A program made the position numbers and the translations under genes. Shown here piece by piece: positions 1 to 6,317 of a stretch of DNA of 9,659 bases. Within the stretch, counting starts at the first letter, position 1. The number at the start of each line of letters is the position of its first letter. The notes under the pieces are model-generated. The model was not told the origin of the DNA and did no database searches. It saw only the letters and a list, made by a program, of their open reading frames with translations. The stretch lies in NCBI GenBank assembly GCA_020199975.1, contig JAIVJP010000345.1, positions 1-9,659 of the forward strand, written 5' to 3'. The stretch is from Acidobacteriota bacterium (lineage in GTDB: Bacteria > Acidobacteriota > Blastocatellia > Pyrinomonadales > Pyrinomonadaceae).

Positions 1-717
1 TAGATCGAGATGTCGCCGATCTTGCCGCTATGAGCTTCAATGAACTTCTCACTCTGCACGAACATTCCGCCCGAGCCGCAACAGGGATCGTAGACCCGAC
101 CCTTGTACGGGGCGAGCATCTCGACCAGCACGCGTACCACGCGCGACGGCGTGTAGAACTGGCCGCCGCTCTTGCCCTCGGCGCTGGCGAAGCGCGCGAG
201 GAAGTATTCGTAGACGCGGCCTAAGGTGTCCTTGGAACGATCGGCCGCGCTGCCGAGCGCGATGTCGCTTACGAGGTTGATAATCTGCCCGAGCCGCTGC
301 TTGTCGAGGCCGGCGCGCCCGAAGTCTTTCGGCAGCACGCCTTTCAGCAATGAGTTGTCGCGCTCGATCGGCTGTCATCGCGTCGTCGACAAGCGTGCCG
401 ATGGTCGGCTGCGGCGCACTCGCCTTCAGATGTGACCAGCGTGCTTCTTTCGGCACCCAGAAGATGCTGGCCGCGCGATACTCGTCCGGGTCTTCCGCAT
501 CTGCGCCCTGCGCCTTCTGGGCTTCCAGTTCCGCGTGTTTGGCTTCGAATGCGTCCGAGATGTACTTGAGAAAAATCAGACCGAGAACGACATGCTTGTA
601 CTCGGCGGCGTCCATGTTGTTGCGGAGCGCGTCGGCGGCCTGCCACAGCTTGGCTTCAAATCCAAGGTTGGCGCCAGTATCGTTTTTGCCGTTAGCGATC
701 TTCTTACCCTTTGGCAC
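1..717 (-). pseudogene. hsdM: Type I restriction-modification DNA methyltransferase subunit HsdM, N-terminal half, frameshifted and cut by the window edge
   Basis: HsdM is the N6-adenine methyltransferase subunit of type I restriction-modification complexes. It works with the specificity subunit HsdS and the nuclease HsdR, none of which lies in this window. The start is GTG at 717, chosen because AAGGAG (729-724) lies 6 bases upstream. Residues 1-116 give the helical HsdM N-terminal domain (LWQAADALRNNMDAAEYKH, VLGLIFLKYISDAF). After VDDAMTA the frame runs into an arginine-rich nonsense tail. Skipping one base at about 369 restores IERDNSLLKGVLPKDF, GRVYEYFLARFA, GGQFYTPSRVVRVLVEML and the SAM-binding motif I DPCCGSGGMF (about residues 210-219). 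The restored frame stays open to base 1. About 238 residues are visible of a family that is usually about 500 long. This is either a real pseudogene or a one-base sequencing error. GC is visibly higher than in the neighbouring DNA up to 1760, which suggests acquisition by transfer. Confidence 0.9.
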
Positions 718-723
718 AGATTA

Positions 724-729
724 CTCCTT
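724..729 (-). promoter_or_regulatory. Shine-Dalgarno site of hsdM
   Basis: AAGGAG on the minus strand, 6 bases before the GTG at 717. It fixes the hsdM start at a GTG codon rather than at an internal ATG. Confidence 0.7.
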
Positions 730-749
730 AGCAGGGGAAGTTAAAGGAC

Positions 750-1160
750 TCAAATAAACAAGTCGGCTGACACATGAAAGTAGTTCGCCAGTGCTCTTGC
801 CCGAGTCTTGCTGATACCGCGCTTACCGTTGAGCACTTCCGAGGCGATGCCTTTCGAGCCGAACACTTCCCATAGATGAGTCTGCTTCACCTCTCGTGCC
901 CCCATCAGATGTTGTAGAACTTCCAAGGGCGTTGCTTCTCTTGGATGGTAATATCTCTGCTCAAAATCCTCGATTAACCTAGCAAACAGTTTGAGAAGCT
1001 TCTCTTCCTCAGGTGACAGGTCTTCACCCTTGTCCATTAGCTTTTCTACGATCGCCAACATACGCTCGTTTTCTTCCTCCGACTCAATGACTGCTGGCAT
1101 AGTTTGAGACAGGAGTCTCCTGTAACGTGCGGGATCTATTTTGCGAGCTGCTCTGCTCAT
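750..1160 (-). CDS. higA: HigA-family antitoxin with a Xre-type helix-turn-helix, apparently orphaned
   Basis: Antitoxins of this group bind their RelE-like HigB toxin and repress their own operon through a C-terminal helix-turn-helix. The N-terminal half (SEEENERMLAIVEKLMDKG, LSPEEEKLLKLFARLIEDFE) is the acidic helical part typical of the group. The last 60 residues form the DNA-binding domain (PLEVLQHLMGAREVKQTHLW, VFGSKGIASEVLNGKRGISK, LANYFHVSADLFI). I prefer the ATG at 1160 (136 residues) over the ATG at 1169 (139 residues), because 1160 forms the classic ATGA overlap with the stop of the HigB remnant upstream, implying old translational coupling. hsdM starts 32 bases downstream on the same strand, so the two may be cotranscribed. 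The reading frame is intact although its toxin is not. Family assignment is firm; exact partner specificity is unknown. Confidence 0.85.
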   Translation of the reverse strand: MSRAARKIDPARYRRLLSQTMPAVIESEEENERMLAIVEKLMDKGEDLSPEEEKLLKLFARLIEDFEQRYYHPREATPLEVLQHLMGAREVKQTHLWEVFGSKGIASEVLNGKRGISKTRARALANYFHVSADLFI

Positions 1161-1300
1161 TCTTTCCATTTTCCTAAGTCGTATTCTTCATGCGTTAGTA
1201 TTGCAACGATAAATACGGTCTGACTGCGATAAACAATTCGCGCGATCAACCTGAATTTATTCCCTCGTATGTTAAAGAAAAGGGAGTAGTCGCGTAAACC
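1157..1300 (-). pseudogene. HigB-type (RelE-like) toxin remnant, C-terminal part only
   Basis: Translating the minus strand upstream of higA gives a 47-codon open stretch ending in TGA at 1159-1157. It reads DYSLFFNIRGNKFRLIARIV, then YRSQTVFIVAILTHEEYD and LGKWKE. This is the conserved core and tail of the HigB_toxin family (pattern V-F-N-I-x-G-N-K-Y-R-L ... F-I-x-x-x-L-T-H-x-E-Y-D-x-x-x-W). The family is normally about 95-110 residues. Here the N-terminal half is missing: an in-frame TGA stands at 1303-1301, no start codon precedes the conserved part, and no other frame upstream resembles a HigB N-terminus. The 3' end overlaps the higA start by 4 bases, as in intact higBA operons. It is almost certainly non-functional as a toxin. 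The stretch is too short and lacks a start, so standard gene calling would miss it. Confidence 0.75.
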
Positions 1301-1490
1301 TCAGCGCGCGTTGGCCCATCTGACTCTGCCTATTGAAAAATGACGCTTCTGTCTCTTCCTCGCTGGGAGGAAGGAACCGGTAGCCAAGACTGAAGACGTT
1401 TCCGAGCCTGTCCATAACCTCGTCGCCGGGAACCTCAAGCCCGCCGTTCAGGAAGGTGTCATGCCTCGCTTGGGCCTCATCAATCCACAA
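1272..1490 (-). pseudogene. Chimeric remnant: addiction-module antitoxin tail joined to a ParE/RelE-like toxin head
   Basis: A 72-codon open stretch, with TTG at 1490 as its only start; TGA codons lie just upstream in the same frame. Its first part (LWIDEAQARHDTFLNGGLEV, then PGDEVMDRL) matches the C-terminal half of the short addiction-module antitoxins of the Unstab_antitox/TIGR02574 type (pattern W-x-x-E-A-x-x-R-x-x-x-F-x-x-G-x-x-x-x-x-P-x-x-E-V). The next part (YRFLPPSEEETEASFFNRQS, QMGQRA) resembles the N-terminus of ParE/RelE toxins that normally follow such antitoxins. The antitoxin N-terminus and the toxin C-terminus are absent, and the end overlaps the HigB remnant in another frame. 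I read it as the debris of a second toxin-antitoxin module cut into by the first. The antitoxin match is fairly convincing; the toxin match is weaker. It could be called as a small hypothetical protein. Confidence 0.5.
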
Positions 1491-1725
1491 TTGTTCGCGT
1501 CAGCGTCAAGATGTCTGATTCTTCGAGAGGAGACGTGCCAAGTGTGCCCTTTTCCTTCAAGGAAAGTGCTTTTGCCTGCTTTCTAGCTCGTCTAAAGAGG
1601 CACTCATGTAGGCGACAATAATCGGAAAGTGGTACCAGGGCCACTGCCCGATTCTTACTTGAGCCGACGCGGGACCGCTCAAAAACCGTCCGAAGACTCA
1701 GAGTCGCCGGGAAGGTTTTTGACAC
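1480..1725 (-). CDS. Small hypothetical protein, possibly another decayed antitoxin
   Basis: An 81-codon open frame starting with GTG at 1725, overlapping the next remnant by 11 bases. I do not recognise it. One segment (NRAVALVPLSDYCRLHECL) recalls the stretch of Phd/YefM antitoxins that reads roughly P-V-A-V-L-V-P-L-x-x-Y-x-x-L, but the N-terminal DNA-binding part of that family is not evident. No ribosome-binding site precedes the GTG, and the start lies inside the predicted -35 box of the divergent HNH gene, which weakens the case for expression. It may be a decayed fragment or a chance frame. Its place beside two other toxin-antitoxin remnants is the main reason to list it. Confidence 0.3.
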   Translation of the reverse strand: MSKTFPATLSLRTVFERSRVGSSKNRAVALVPLSDYCRLHECLFRRARKQAKALSLKEKGTLGTSPLEESDILTLTRTIVD

Positions 1726-1748
1726 TATCTTGCGCTCTCGCGTAATAT
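1719..1748 (+). promoter_or_regulatory. Predicted sigma-70 promoter of the HNH endonuclease gene
   Basis: A perfect -35 box TTGACA (1719-1724), an 18-base spacer and a -10 like box TAATAT (1743-1748). Transcription would begin near 1755, only a few bases before the ATG at 1759. The message would thus be leaderless or nearly so, consistent with the absence of a Shine-Dalgarno site there. Prediction from sequence only. Confidence 0.45.
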
Positions 1749-1758
1749 CAGCCTCGGT

Positions 1759-2286
1759 ATGAACGGCCGAGTTTTAGTCCTGAATGCATCTTTTGAGCCC
1801 ATCAACGTGTGCACCGAAAGACGCGCCGTAGTGATGATCTTTAAGGGTGTAGCTCGGGTTGAGGAACGTAATGGCCACATGCTTCATTCCGCAAAGCTGG
1901 CAATCCACGCGCCCGCGGTCATCAGGTTGACAGAGTACATTCACATTCCTTTCGAGAGGCGATCACTTTCACGGAAGAACATCTTGCTGCGCGATCATTC
2001 AACTTGTCAGTACTGCGGCAGACAGTATCCCCCCTCGGAACTGACACTGGACCATGTGCTGCCAAGTTCACGTGGAGGGGAGTCGGCGTGGGACAATCTG
2101 GTCGCGTGTTGCAAACGCTGCAACCACCGCAAGGGAAACCGAACGCCTGAGGAATCGGGAATGCACTTGTTGCGCAGGCCGCGCGGTTTCTCGCTACACG
2201 TTAATCGGCAAATCATGCGCTACCTTGGTCGCGCCGATGAGACGTGGAGAAAATATCTCTTCTACGAATCCAACAACGGTGAGTAG
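1759..2286 (+). CDS. HNH endonuclease family protein
   Basis: A 175-residue protein with a complete zinc-binding HNH nuclease module in its second half. The module has CQYC (83-86), then LTLDHVLPSSRGG with the catalytic-type D98-H99, then WDNLVACCKRCNHRKG carrying the conserved N of HNH, C118-x2-C121 and H123. The first 75 residues (VLVLNASFEPINVCTERRAV and HIPFERRSLSRKNIL) match the N-terminal extension of the widespread small chromosomal HNH proteins. The true substrate of that family is not established; it is often a stand-alone gene rather than part of a mobile element. The family is known for metal-dependent DNA cleavage. The ATG at 1759 has no clear ribosome-binding site but sits right behind a good promoter, so translation may be leaderless. 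tatA follows after 45 bases on the same strand and may share the transcript. Family call is firm; biological role is unknown. Confidence 0.9.
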   Translation: MNGRVLVLNASFEPINVCTERRAVVMIFKGVARVEERNGHMLHSAKLAIHAPAVIRLTEYIHIPFERRSLSRKNILLRDHSTCQYCGRQYPPSELTLDHVLPSSRGGESAWDNLVACCKRCNHRKGNRTPEESGMHLLRRPRGFSLHVNRQIMRYLGRADETWRKYLFYESNNGE

Positions 2287-2331
2287 CCGGCGCGAGGTAG
2301 CAGCCGTTTGCTCAACTGAAAAGAGGTACTG

Positions 2332-2526
2332 ATGATTCAGACAATTCTGGCAATCGGCGGATTGGGAACTACGGAGCTCATCGCGATCGTCGTCGTAATC
2401 TTTCTTCTTTTTGGCGCTACCAGGCTTCCCCAGCTAGCGAAGGCATTGGGTCAGAGCAAGCGCGCCTTTAAAGACGGTTTGGATGAAGGAGAAGAAGAAG
2501 CAAGAAAAGAAGCCCGCGAGAAATAG
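2332..2526 (+). CDS. tatA: Sec-independent protein translocase subunit TatA
   Basis: TatA oligomerises in the cytoplasmic membrane to let folded proteins with twin-arginine signal peptides pass, working with TatC (not in this window). The 64-residue sequence has the full family architecture: a short periplasmic N-terminus, one membrane helix (about residues 12-28, LGTTELIAIVVVIFLLFG), the F-G hinge, an amphipathic helix (TRLPQLAKALGQSKRAFKDG) and a charged acidic/lysine tail. The glycine-containing N-terminus and short tail fit TatA/TatE rather than the longer TatB, though small TatA and TatB can be hard to separate. The ATG is supported by AAGAGG (2321-2326) 5 bases upstream. The gene follows the HNH gene on the same strand and ends before a convergent gene. 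Confidence 0.92.
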   Translation: MIQTILAIGGLGTTELIAIVVVIFLLFGATRLPQLAKALGQSKRAFKDGLDEGEEEARKEAREK

Positions 2527-2561
2527 AGTTCCCTCAATCAGATCACTACTCGCTCGTCCTC

Positions 2562-2591
2562 ACCGGTAACTCGCGGGTGCCGCCCACCGGT
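2562..2591. terminator. Nested hairpin between convergent genes, candidate terminator
   Basis: ACCGGT (2562-2567) pairs with ACCGGT (2586-2591). Inside the loop GCGG (2573-2576) pairs with CCGC (2580-2583) around GTG. It lies between the tatA stop and the methyltransferase stop (5 bases from the latter), where a shared terminator would be expected. There is only a weak T-rich stretch after it on the plus strand and none on the minus strand, so it is not a textbook intrinsic terminator. Confidence 0.35.
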
Positions 2592-2595
2592 TTGA

Positions 2596-3417
2596 TTAAT
2601 GACTACGACCTTTGCGACCGGTTACCAGAGTGGCCTTTACCGACAGTGTAAACTCCGCTTCGTGCCGGTCGTCATTTACGACCCCGGGGATAGCCTGCCG
2701 GACGCACTCCCGAGATTCTTCAGGGATGAATTCCAGCCAGCGTTTCATCAGGAAATCAGAAATCAAAGGCGAGTTAAGAAATCGCTCTCCCGAGTCGAAA
2801 TTGAACTCTTCGATGCGGGACCAGGAGGCTACTTCTTCGAGTCCCTCATGCTCGGCCAATTCCTCGAGCTCGGAGGCGGTCAGTAGTTCTGTGATGAGCC
2901 CTTCGACGTTTGATTCGTGGCCGAGCAGGCCGCAATTGTGGAGCACCTCCCAGTAAAGAGAGAAGAATTCACCGAAACTACCGGCAGTCGCAAGACTAAG
3001 CGCCACGGTCGCGCCAGGCTTCGCAACGCGCGCCATTTCGGCAAGCATCGCTGGTATCCGCGGTAGAGCCACTATTGAACCGTCGCCTATCACGAAGTCG
3101 AATTGGTTATCTTCCAATTCCATCTGGCCCACCGTGCCCTGGCGAAACTCTGCTGCATCTTTCACTGCCGTCGCTTTGGCGCGGGCCAATTCGAGATATT
3201 CCTCATTCTCATCAATACAGAGGAATTTCAGCTCGGCTGCTCGCTCTTGGAGCGCAATCGCATGGCCGCCTGTTCCTGATCCCACATAGAGCGCGCGACC
3301 TTTGTTAGGAAGTTTGATGTGCTCGTCTACCAACTGGGCGAATCTCTCACCCCAGTCTGTTGCGACAAACAGGTCGTGCAGAAACGCAAGCTCTTTGTCA
3401 GTTTTCTGGGCACTCAT
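2596..3417 (-). CDS. Class I SAM-dependent methyltransferase
   Basis: A 273-residue protein with a Rossmann-type methyltransferase domain in about residues 35-145. Motif I is ALYVGSGTGG (42-51, binding SAM). The acidic end of strand beta-2 is FLCIDENEE (65-73). Motif II is FDFVIGDGSI (106-115), and VAKPGATVALSL (131-142) forms the post-II strand. The last 120 residues (ESNVEGLITELLTASELEEL, FLNSPLISDFLMKRWLEFIP) are acidic and helical and probably bind the substrate; I cannot name that substrate. The start is ATG at 3417, 7 bases after the rarA stop, so it is very probably the second gene of a rarA operon. No strong ribosome-binding site is visible, consistent with coupling to rarA translation. 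The domain is certain; the specific reaction is unknown. Confidence 0.88.
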   Translation of the reverse strand: MSAQKTDKELAFLHDLFVATDWGERFAQLVDEHIKLPNKGRALYVGSGTGGHAIALQERAAELKFLCIDENEEYLELARAKATAVKDAAEFRQGTVGQMELEDNQFDFVIGDGSIVALPRIPAMLAEMARVAKPGATVALSLATAGSFGEFFSLYWEVLHNCGLLGHESNVEGLITELLTASELEELAEHEGLEEVASWSRIEEFNFDSGERFLNSPLISDFLMKRWLEFIPEESRECVRQAIPGVVNDDRHEAEFTLSVKATLVTGRKGRSH

Positions 3418-3424
3418 CCTGGTT

Positions 3425-4768
3425 TCAGCTTAGGCGTTTCGCCTGACTGTCGTCTGCATTATTAGACCCCAACCCCTCGTCTTCGTAGTACTTGTGTCCG
3501 CGCAAACTTTCAGGCAGACATCGCATTTCTTCTTTGGCGCCAGGGTCACTGTGAACATACCGGTAACCTTCGCCATACCCGACATGCTTCATTAAAGGTG
3601 TAACCGCATTGCGCAGGTGCAGCGGTACCGGTTCCCGGGCGGTTTGTACAGCGTCTGAAACCGCAGCCTGATATGCGCGCTTTACCGCATTGGACTTCGG
3701 AGCGTTCGCCAGATAGATAGTCGCCTGCGACAGCGGGAACAAGCCCTCAGGTAGACCGATGAGTTGGACGATCTCCGCCGCCGCCGAAGCCTGCACCATC
3801 GCCTGCGGATCAGCGAGCCCAATGTCTTCAGAAGCCAGAATGCACAAACGGCGCGCAATGAACACCGGATCGGCGCCGCCCTCAATCAACCGCGCCAACC
3901 AGTAAAGGGAAGCATTAACGTCGGAGTTACGTAGCGATTTGATTAGGGCTGAAGCAAGATTGTAATGCTCCTCGCCGCCTTTGTCGTAAGCGTACTGTGC
4001 GCGTCCCAGCGCTTCAATAACAATTTGCTCTGTAATCCTGCGTACCCCGTTCTGGTCCGGCGGCGTAGATTCGACCGCGGCTTCGAGGGCGGCTAGCGCC
4101 ACGCGGGCGTCTCCGGCGGCCGAGTGGGCGATTCTTCGGATCAGTTCCTCTGAAAGTTCTGTCTCAAGATGGGCCAGGCCGCGTTTAGCGTCCTGGAGTG
4201 CCCGCTGCAGGATTACAGCTACTTCCTCCTCTGCGAGTTGGTTGAGAACGAGAACGCGAGAGCGCGACAACAGGGCGCCCGTTACTTCGAAAGAAGGATT
4301 TTCAGTGGTGGCGCCAATCATGGTGACGGTGCCATTTTCCACGGCGTGTAGGAGCGCATCTTGCTGACTCTTGTTGAAGCGGTGGATCTCGTCGATGAAA
4401 AGGATTGTTCGATCCCCAAACCTGCGTTCGTTCCCTGCATCCGCAATAGCCTGTCGAAGATCTTTGACTCCGGAAAAAACTGCTGACAGGGCTATGAAAC
4501 GGGCCTGGGCCTTCTGCGCAAGCAATCGTGCCAGCGTGGTCTTTCCAGTGCCGGGCGCTCCCCAGAGGATCAACGAGGGTAAATTTCCCGCACCCTCGAT
4601 TAACCTTCGCAGAATCCGACCTTCGCCAACGAGATGGCTCTGGCCCACAAATTCGTCGAGAGATTGTGGGCGCATTCGCTCCGCCAAAGGAGCGAAGTCT
4701 CCCTCCGCTCTACCCTTGGGCTCCGAGACTAATTCACCGAAAAGATCTCCGCTAGCCGGACCGTTCAT
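3425..4768 (-). CDS. rarA: Replication-associated recombination protein A (RarA/MgsA), AAA+ ATPase
   Basis: RarA is a tetrameric AAA+ ATPase related to clamp loaders and RuvB that acts at stalled replication forks. Numbered from the ATG at 4768, the protein has 447 residues, the usual family length. It shows the N-terminal pattern PLAERMRPQSLDEFVGQSHL, Walker A GAPGTGKTT (70-78), Walker B LFIDEIHRFNK (123-133) and the sensor-1 region GATTENPSFEV (152-162). The arginine-finger region LLSRSRVLVL follows, and then the C-terminal MgsA oligomerisation domain (YDKGGEEHYNLASALIKSLR, ASEDIGLADP). The frame is open further upstream to a GTG at 4819, but MNGPASGDLFGELV at 4768 is the natural start. No good Shine-Dalgarno site is visible at either. 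A methyltransferase gene follows after 7 bases. Confidence 0.95.
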   Translation of the reverse strand: MNGPASGDLFGELVSEPKGRAEGDFAPLAERMRPQSLDEFVGQSHLVGEGRILRRLIEGAGNLPSLILWGAPGTGKTTLARLLAQKAQARFIALSAVFSGVKDLRQAIADAGNERRFGDRTILFIDEIHRFNKSQQDALLHAVENGTVTMIGATTENPSFEVTGALLSRSRVLVLNQLAEEEVAVILQRALQDAKRGLAHLETELSEELIRRIAHSAAGDARVALAALEAAVESTPPDQNGVRRITEQIVIEALGRAQYAYDKGGEEHYNLASALIKSLRNSDVNASLYWLARLIEGGADPVFIARRLCILASEDIGLADPQAMVQASAAAEIVQLIGLPEGLFPLSQATIYLANAPKSNAVKRAYQAAVSDAVQTAREPVPLHLRNAVTPLMKHVGYGEGYRYVHSDPGAKEEMRCLPESLRGHKYYEDEGLGSNNADDSQAKRLS

Positions 4769-4785
4769 GGTTCGGTGTAATACTT

Positions 4786-4956
4786 TTGGGATTGTTTGTT
4801 CTGGTGGTTGGCGTGCCACTGATTTTGACGGCGGCGGGAATCACCCTGGGTATCTTGGGTTTTCTACTTGGGCTCGCAGTGGCGCTCATCAAACTCGCTG
4901 TCGTAGTCGCCATTGGATATCTGATTCTCGTTGGTATTCGCGCTCTGCTACGTTGA
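4786..4956 (+). CDS. Putative small two-helix membrane protein
   Basis: A 56-codon frame divergent from rarA, below usual length cut-offs and lacking an ATG. Read from TTG at 4786, it is almost entirely hydrophobic: LGLFVLVVGVPLILTAAGIT, LGILGFLLGLAVALIKLA and VVVAIGYLILVGIRALLR before TGA. It would form two or three membrane helices, with only K and R as charged residues and a positively charged C-terminus. The first Met-like codon is uncertain: TTG at 4786 or 4792, with only a weak GGTG upstream. The opposite-strand frame here is low-complexity Ser/Thr/Pro/Arg and looks like a shadow, which favours the plus strand. No family is recognised. An expressed small membrane protein is plausible but unproven. 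Confidence 0.4.
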   Translation: MGLFVLVVGVPLILTAAGITLGILGFLLGLAVALIKLAVVVAIGYLILVGIRALLR

Positions 4957-5133
4957 ATCCCTTTTTCGGTAAGACTTTTCAACTATGAACCTCATGGTCT
5001 CATCGCCTGGGAGGTTTTCAAACGGCCAGGACTCGGCCCAACACTCAGTTTTCTAGTACTGTTGTAGTTTCGCAACATGCGAGACATGGACGAAGAGCTG
5101 AATCTGCTGGTAAATATGCAAAAGCGCTATTCC

Positions 5134-6234
5134 TCACACATTAAAGCGGAAAAGGACCACATCGCCTTCCTGCATTAGGTAGTCTTTGCCTTCCAGACGC
5201 GTTAGTCCTTGTTCCCGCGCGGCGACGTTTGAGCCGGCCCGCATGAGATCGGCATAGTTAACAACTTCAGCGCGGATGAAACCCCGTTCAATGTCCGAGT
5301 GAATCACGCCTGCCGCCTGCTGCGCGCGAGTATTCTGTGGAATCGTCCAGGCCCGCACTTCCTTTTCTCCCGCGGTGAGAAATGACATCAAACCAAGCAA
5401 GTGATAAGCGTTCTTGATCAAGCGATCGACGCCGCTGCTGTTTACACCAACAGCCTTGAGATAGTCGCGACTCTCTTCAGCCGGCAGGGCAACCAGCTCA
5501 GCTTCCAGCTGAGCGCAAATAACCAAACATTCAGCACCTTCTTGTTCTGCGATCTCACGCACGGCCCGTACACCGGCGTGCTCCTCCGGATTTGCCAGCG
5601 TTGCTTCGTCAACGTTCGCCGCATAAATTGTGGGTTTCATTGTCAGGAAGAAGAAGGCTCGAGCGACCGCGCCTTCTTCGTCGGTAAGTGAAACAGTTCG
5701 CGCGGACTTGCCCTGTTCGAGTACGGGCTGAATCTTGTCCAGGACGGCCAATTCCGCGCTGGCGGTTTTGTCGCCGCCCTTGACGTTCTTTAGCGCTTTA
5801 TCGCGGCGGCGCTCGGCGGTGGCGAGATCTGCGAGTGCGAGTTCTATTTGAATCGTCTCAATGTCACGTTGCGGGTCGATGGAACCCTCGACGTGAATGA
5901 CGCCTTCGTCTGCAAAGCAACGCACTACCTGGACCACCGTATCAGTCTCCCGGATGTTTGCGAGAAACTGATTGCCCAGTCCCTCACCCTTCGAGGCTCC
6001 CCGGACCAGCCCGGCGATATCCAGGAATTCGACCGTGGCCGGTACGATGACGGAGGTCTTCACCAACTTCGCCAACGGCTCCAGCCGTTCATCAGGAACT
6101 GGCACAACGCCTACGTTAGGTTCGATGGTAGCGAATGGATAGTTTGCCGCCCGCGCGGCTGTCTGTGCGGTCAGTGCATTGAAAAGCGTAGATTTACCTA
6201 CGTTGGCCAAGCCAACGATACCTGCTCGCAGCAT
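5134..6234 (-). CDS. ychF: Ribosome-associated ATPase YchF (Obg/OLA1 family)
   Basis: YchF is a universally conserved P-loop protein of the Obg group that prefers ATP to GTP, binds ribosomes and affects stress responses. Numbered from the ATG at 6234 it has 366 residues, the usual length. It has the G1 P-loop GLANVGKST (8-16), the G2 region YPFATIEPN (32-40), and G3 DIAGLVRGASKGEGLGNQFL (72-91). The G4 position is NVDE (207-210) in place of the NKxD of true GTPases, which is the hallmark of ATP specificity. The C-terminal TGS domain (about 285-366) includes TAGEKEVRAWTIPQ and ends in GDVVLFRFNV. The longer open frame up to 6381 is rejected because the conserved family begins exactly at MLRAGIVGLANVGKS. 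A purine-rich AAGAGAG lies about 10 bases upstream. It is divergent from the glycosyltransferase-like operon. Confidence 0.96.
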   Translation of the reverse strand: MLRAGIVGLANVGKSTLFNALTAQTAARAANYPFATIEPNVGVVPVPDERLEPLAKLVKTSVIVPATVEFLDIAGLVRGASKGEGLGNQFLANIRETDTVVQVVRCFADEGVIHVEGSIDPQRDIETIQIELALADLATAERRRDKALKNVKGGDKTASAELAVLDKIQPVLEQGKSARTVSLTDEEGAVARAFFFLTMKPTIYAANVDEATLANPEEHAGVRAVREIAEQEGAECLVICAQLEAELVALPAEESRDYLKAVGVNSSGVDRLIKNAYHLLGLMSFLTAGEKEVRAWTIPQNTRAQQAAGVIHSDIERGFIRAEVVNYADLMRAGSNVAAREQGLTRLEGKDYLMQEGDVVLFRFNV

Positions 6235-6277
6235 CGAGTCATACTCTCTTAGGTGAAACTTAACGATAACATGCGTT

Positions 6278-6293
6278 GTCGCAATACTGCGAC
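6278..6293. promoter_or_regulatory. Perfect inverted repeat in the ychF/glycosyltransferase divergent region, possible operator
   Basis: GTCGCA (6278-6283) and TGCGAC (6288-6293) form a perfect 6-bp inverted repeat around ATAC. The right arm sits where the -35 box of the plus-strand promoter at 6312 would lie, so a bound regulator could block it. The function is inferred only from position and symmetry. Confidence 0.25.
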
Positions 6294-6311
6294 TATCCAC
6301 AAGGATTCGCG

Positions 6312-6317
6312 TATAAT
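6312..6317 (+). promoter_or_regulatory. Predicted -10 box of the glycosyltransferase-like operon
   Basis: A perfect TATAAT with a preceding G, in the 180-bp gap between divergent ychF and the membrane protein gene. A matching -35 is poor (TGCGAC at 6288-6293, 18 bases upstream). It would give a leader of about 90 bases before the ATG at 6415. Confidence 0.4.

Noticed and set aside
4769..4819. 5' extension of rarA to GTG at 4819
   Set aside because: No ribosome-binding site, and the ATG at 4768 gives a normal RarA N-terminus.
4371..4988. 205-codon plus-strand open frame
   Set aside because: It runs antisense to rarA for most of its length, has Arg/Ser/Pro-rich composition and no recognisable domain; it is a shadow of the rarA codon pattern.
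4957..5133. Intergenic region between the small membrane ORF and ychF
   Set aside because: I looked for a terminator, tRNA or small RNA gene and found only a weak GGCC/GGCC pairing with no T-tract; nothing worth annotating.
5077..5178. Short plus-strand frame of 33 codons beginning MRDMDEELNLLVN
   Set aside because: It overlaps the 3' end of ychF, is very short, has no ribosome-binding site and no recognised family.
5848..6252. 134-codon plus-strand open frame antisense to ychF
   Set aside because: Composition and position are those of a reverse-strand shadow of a highly conserved gene.
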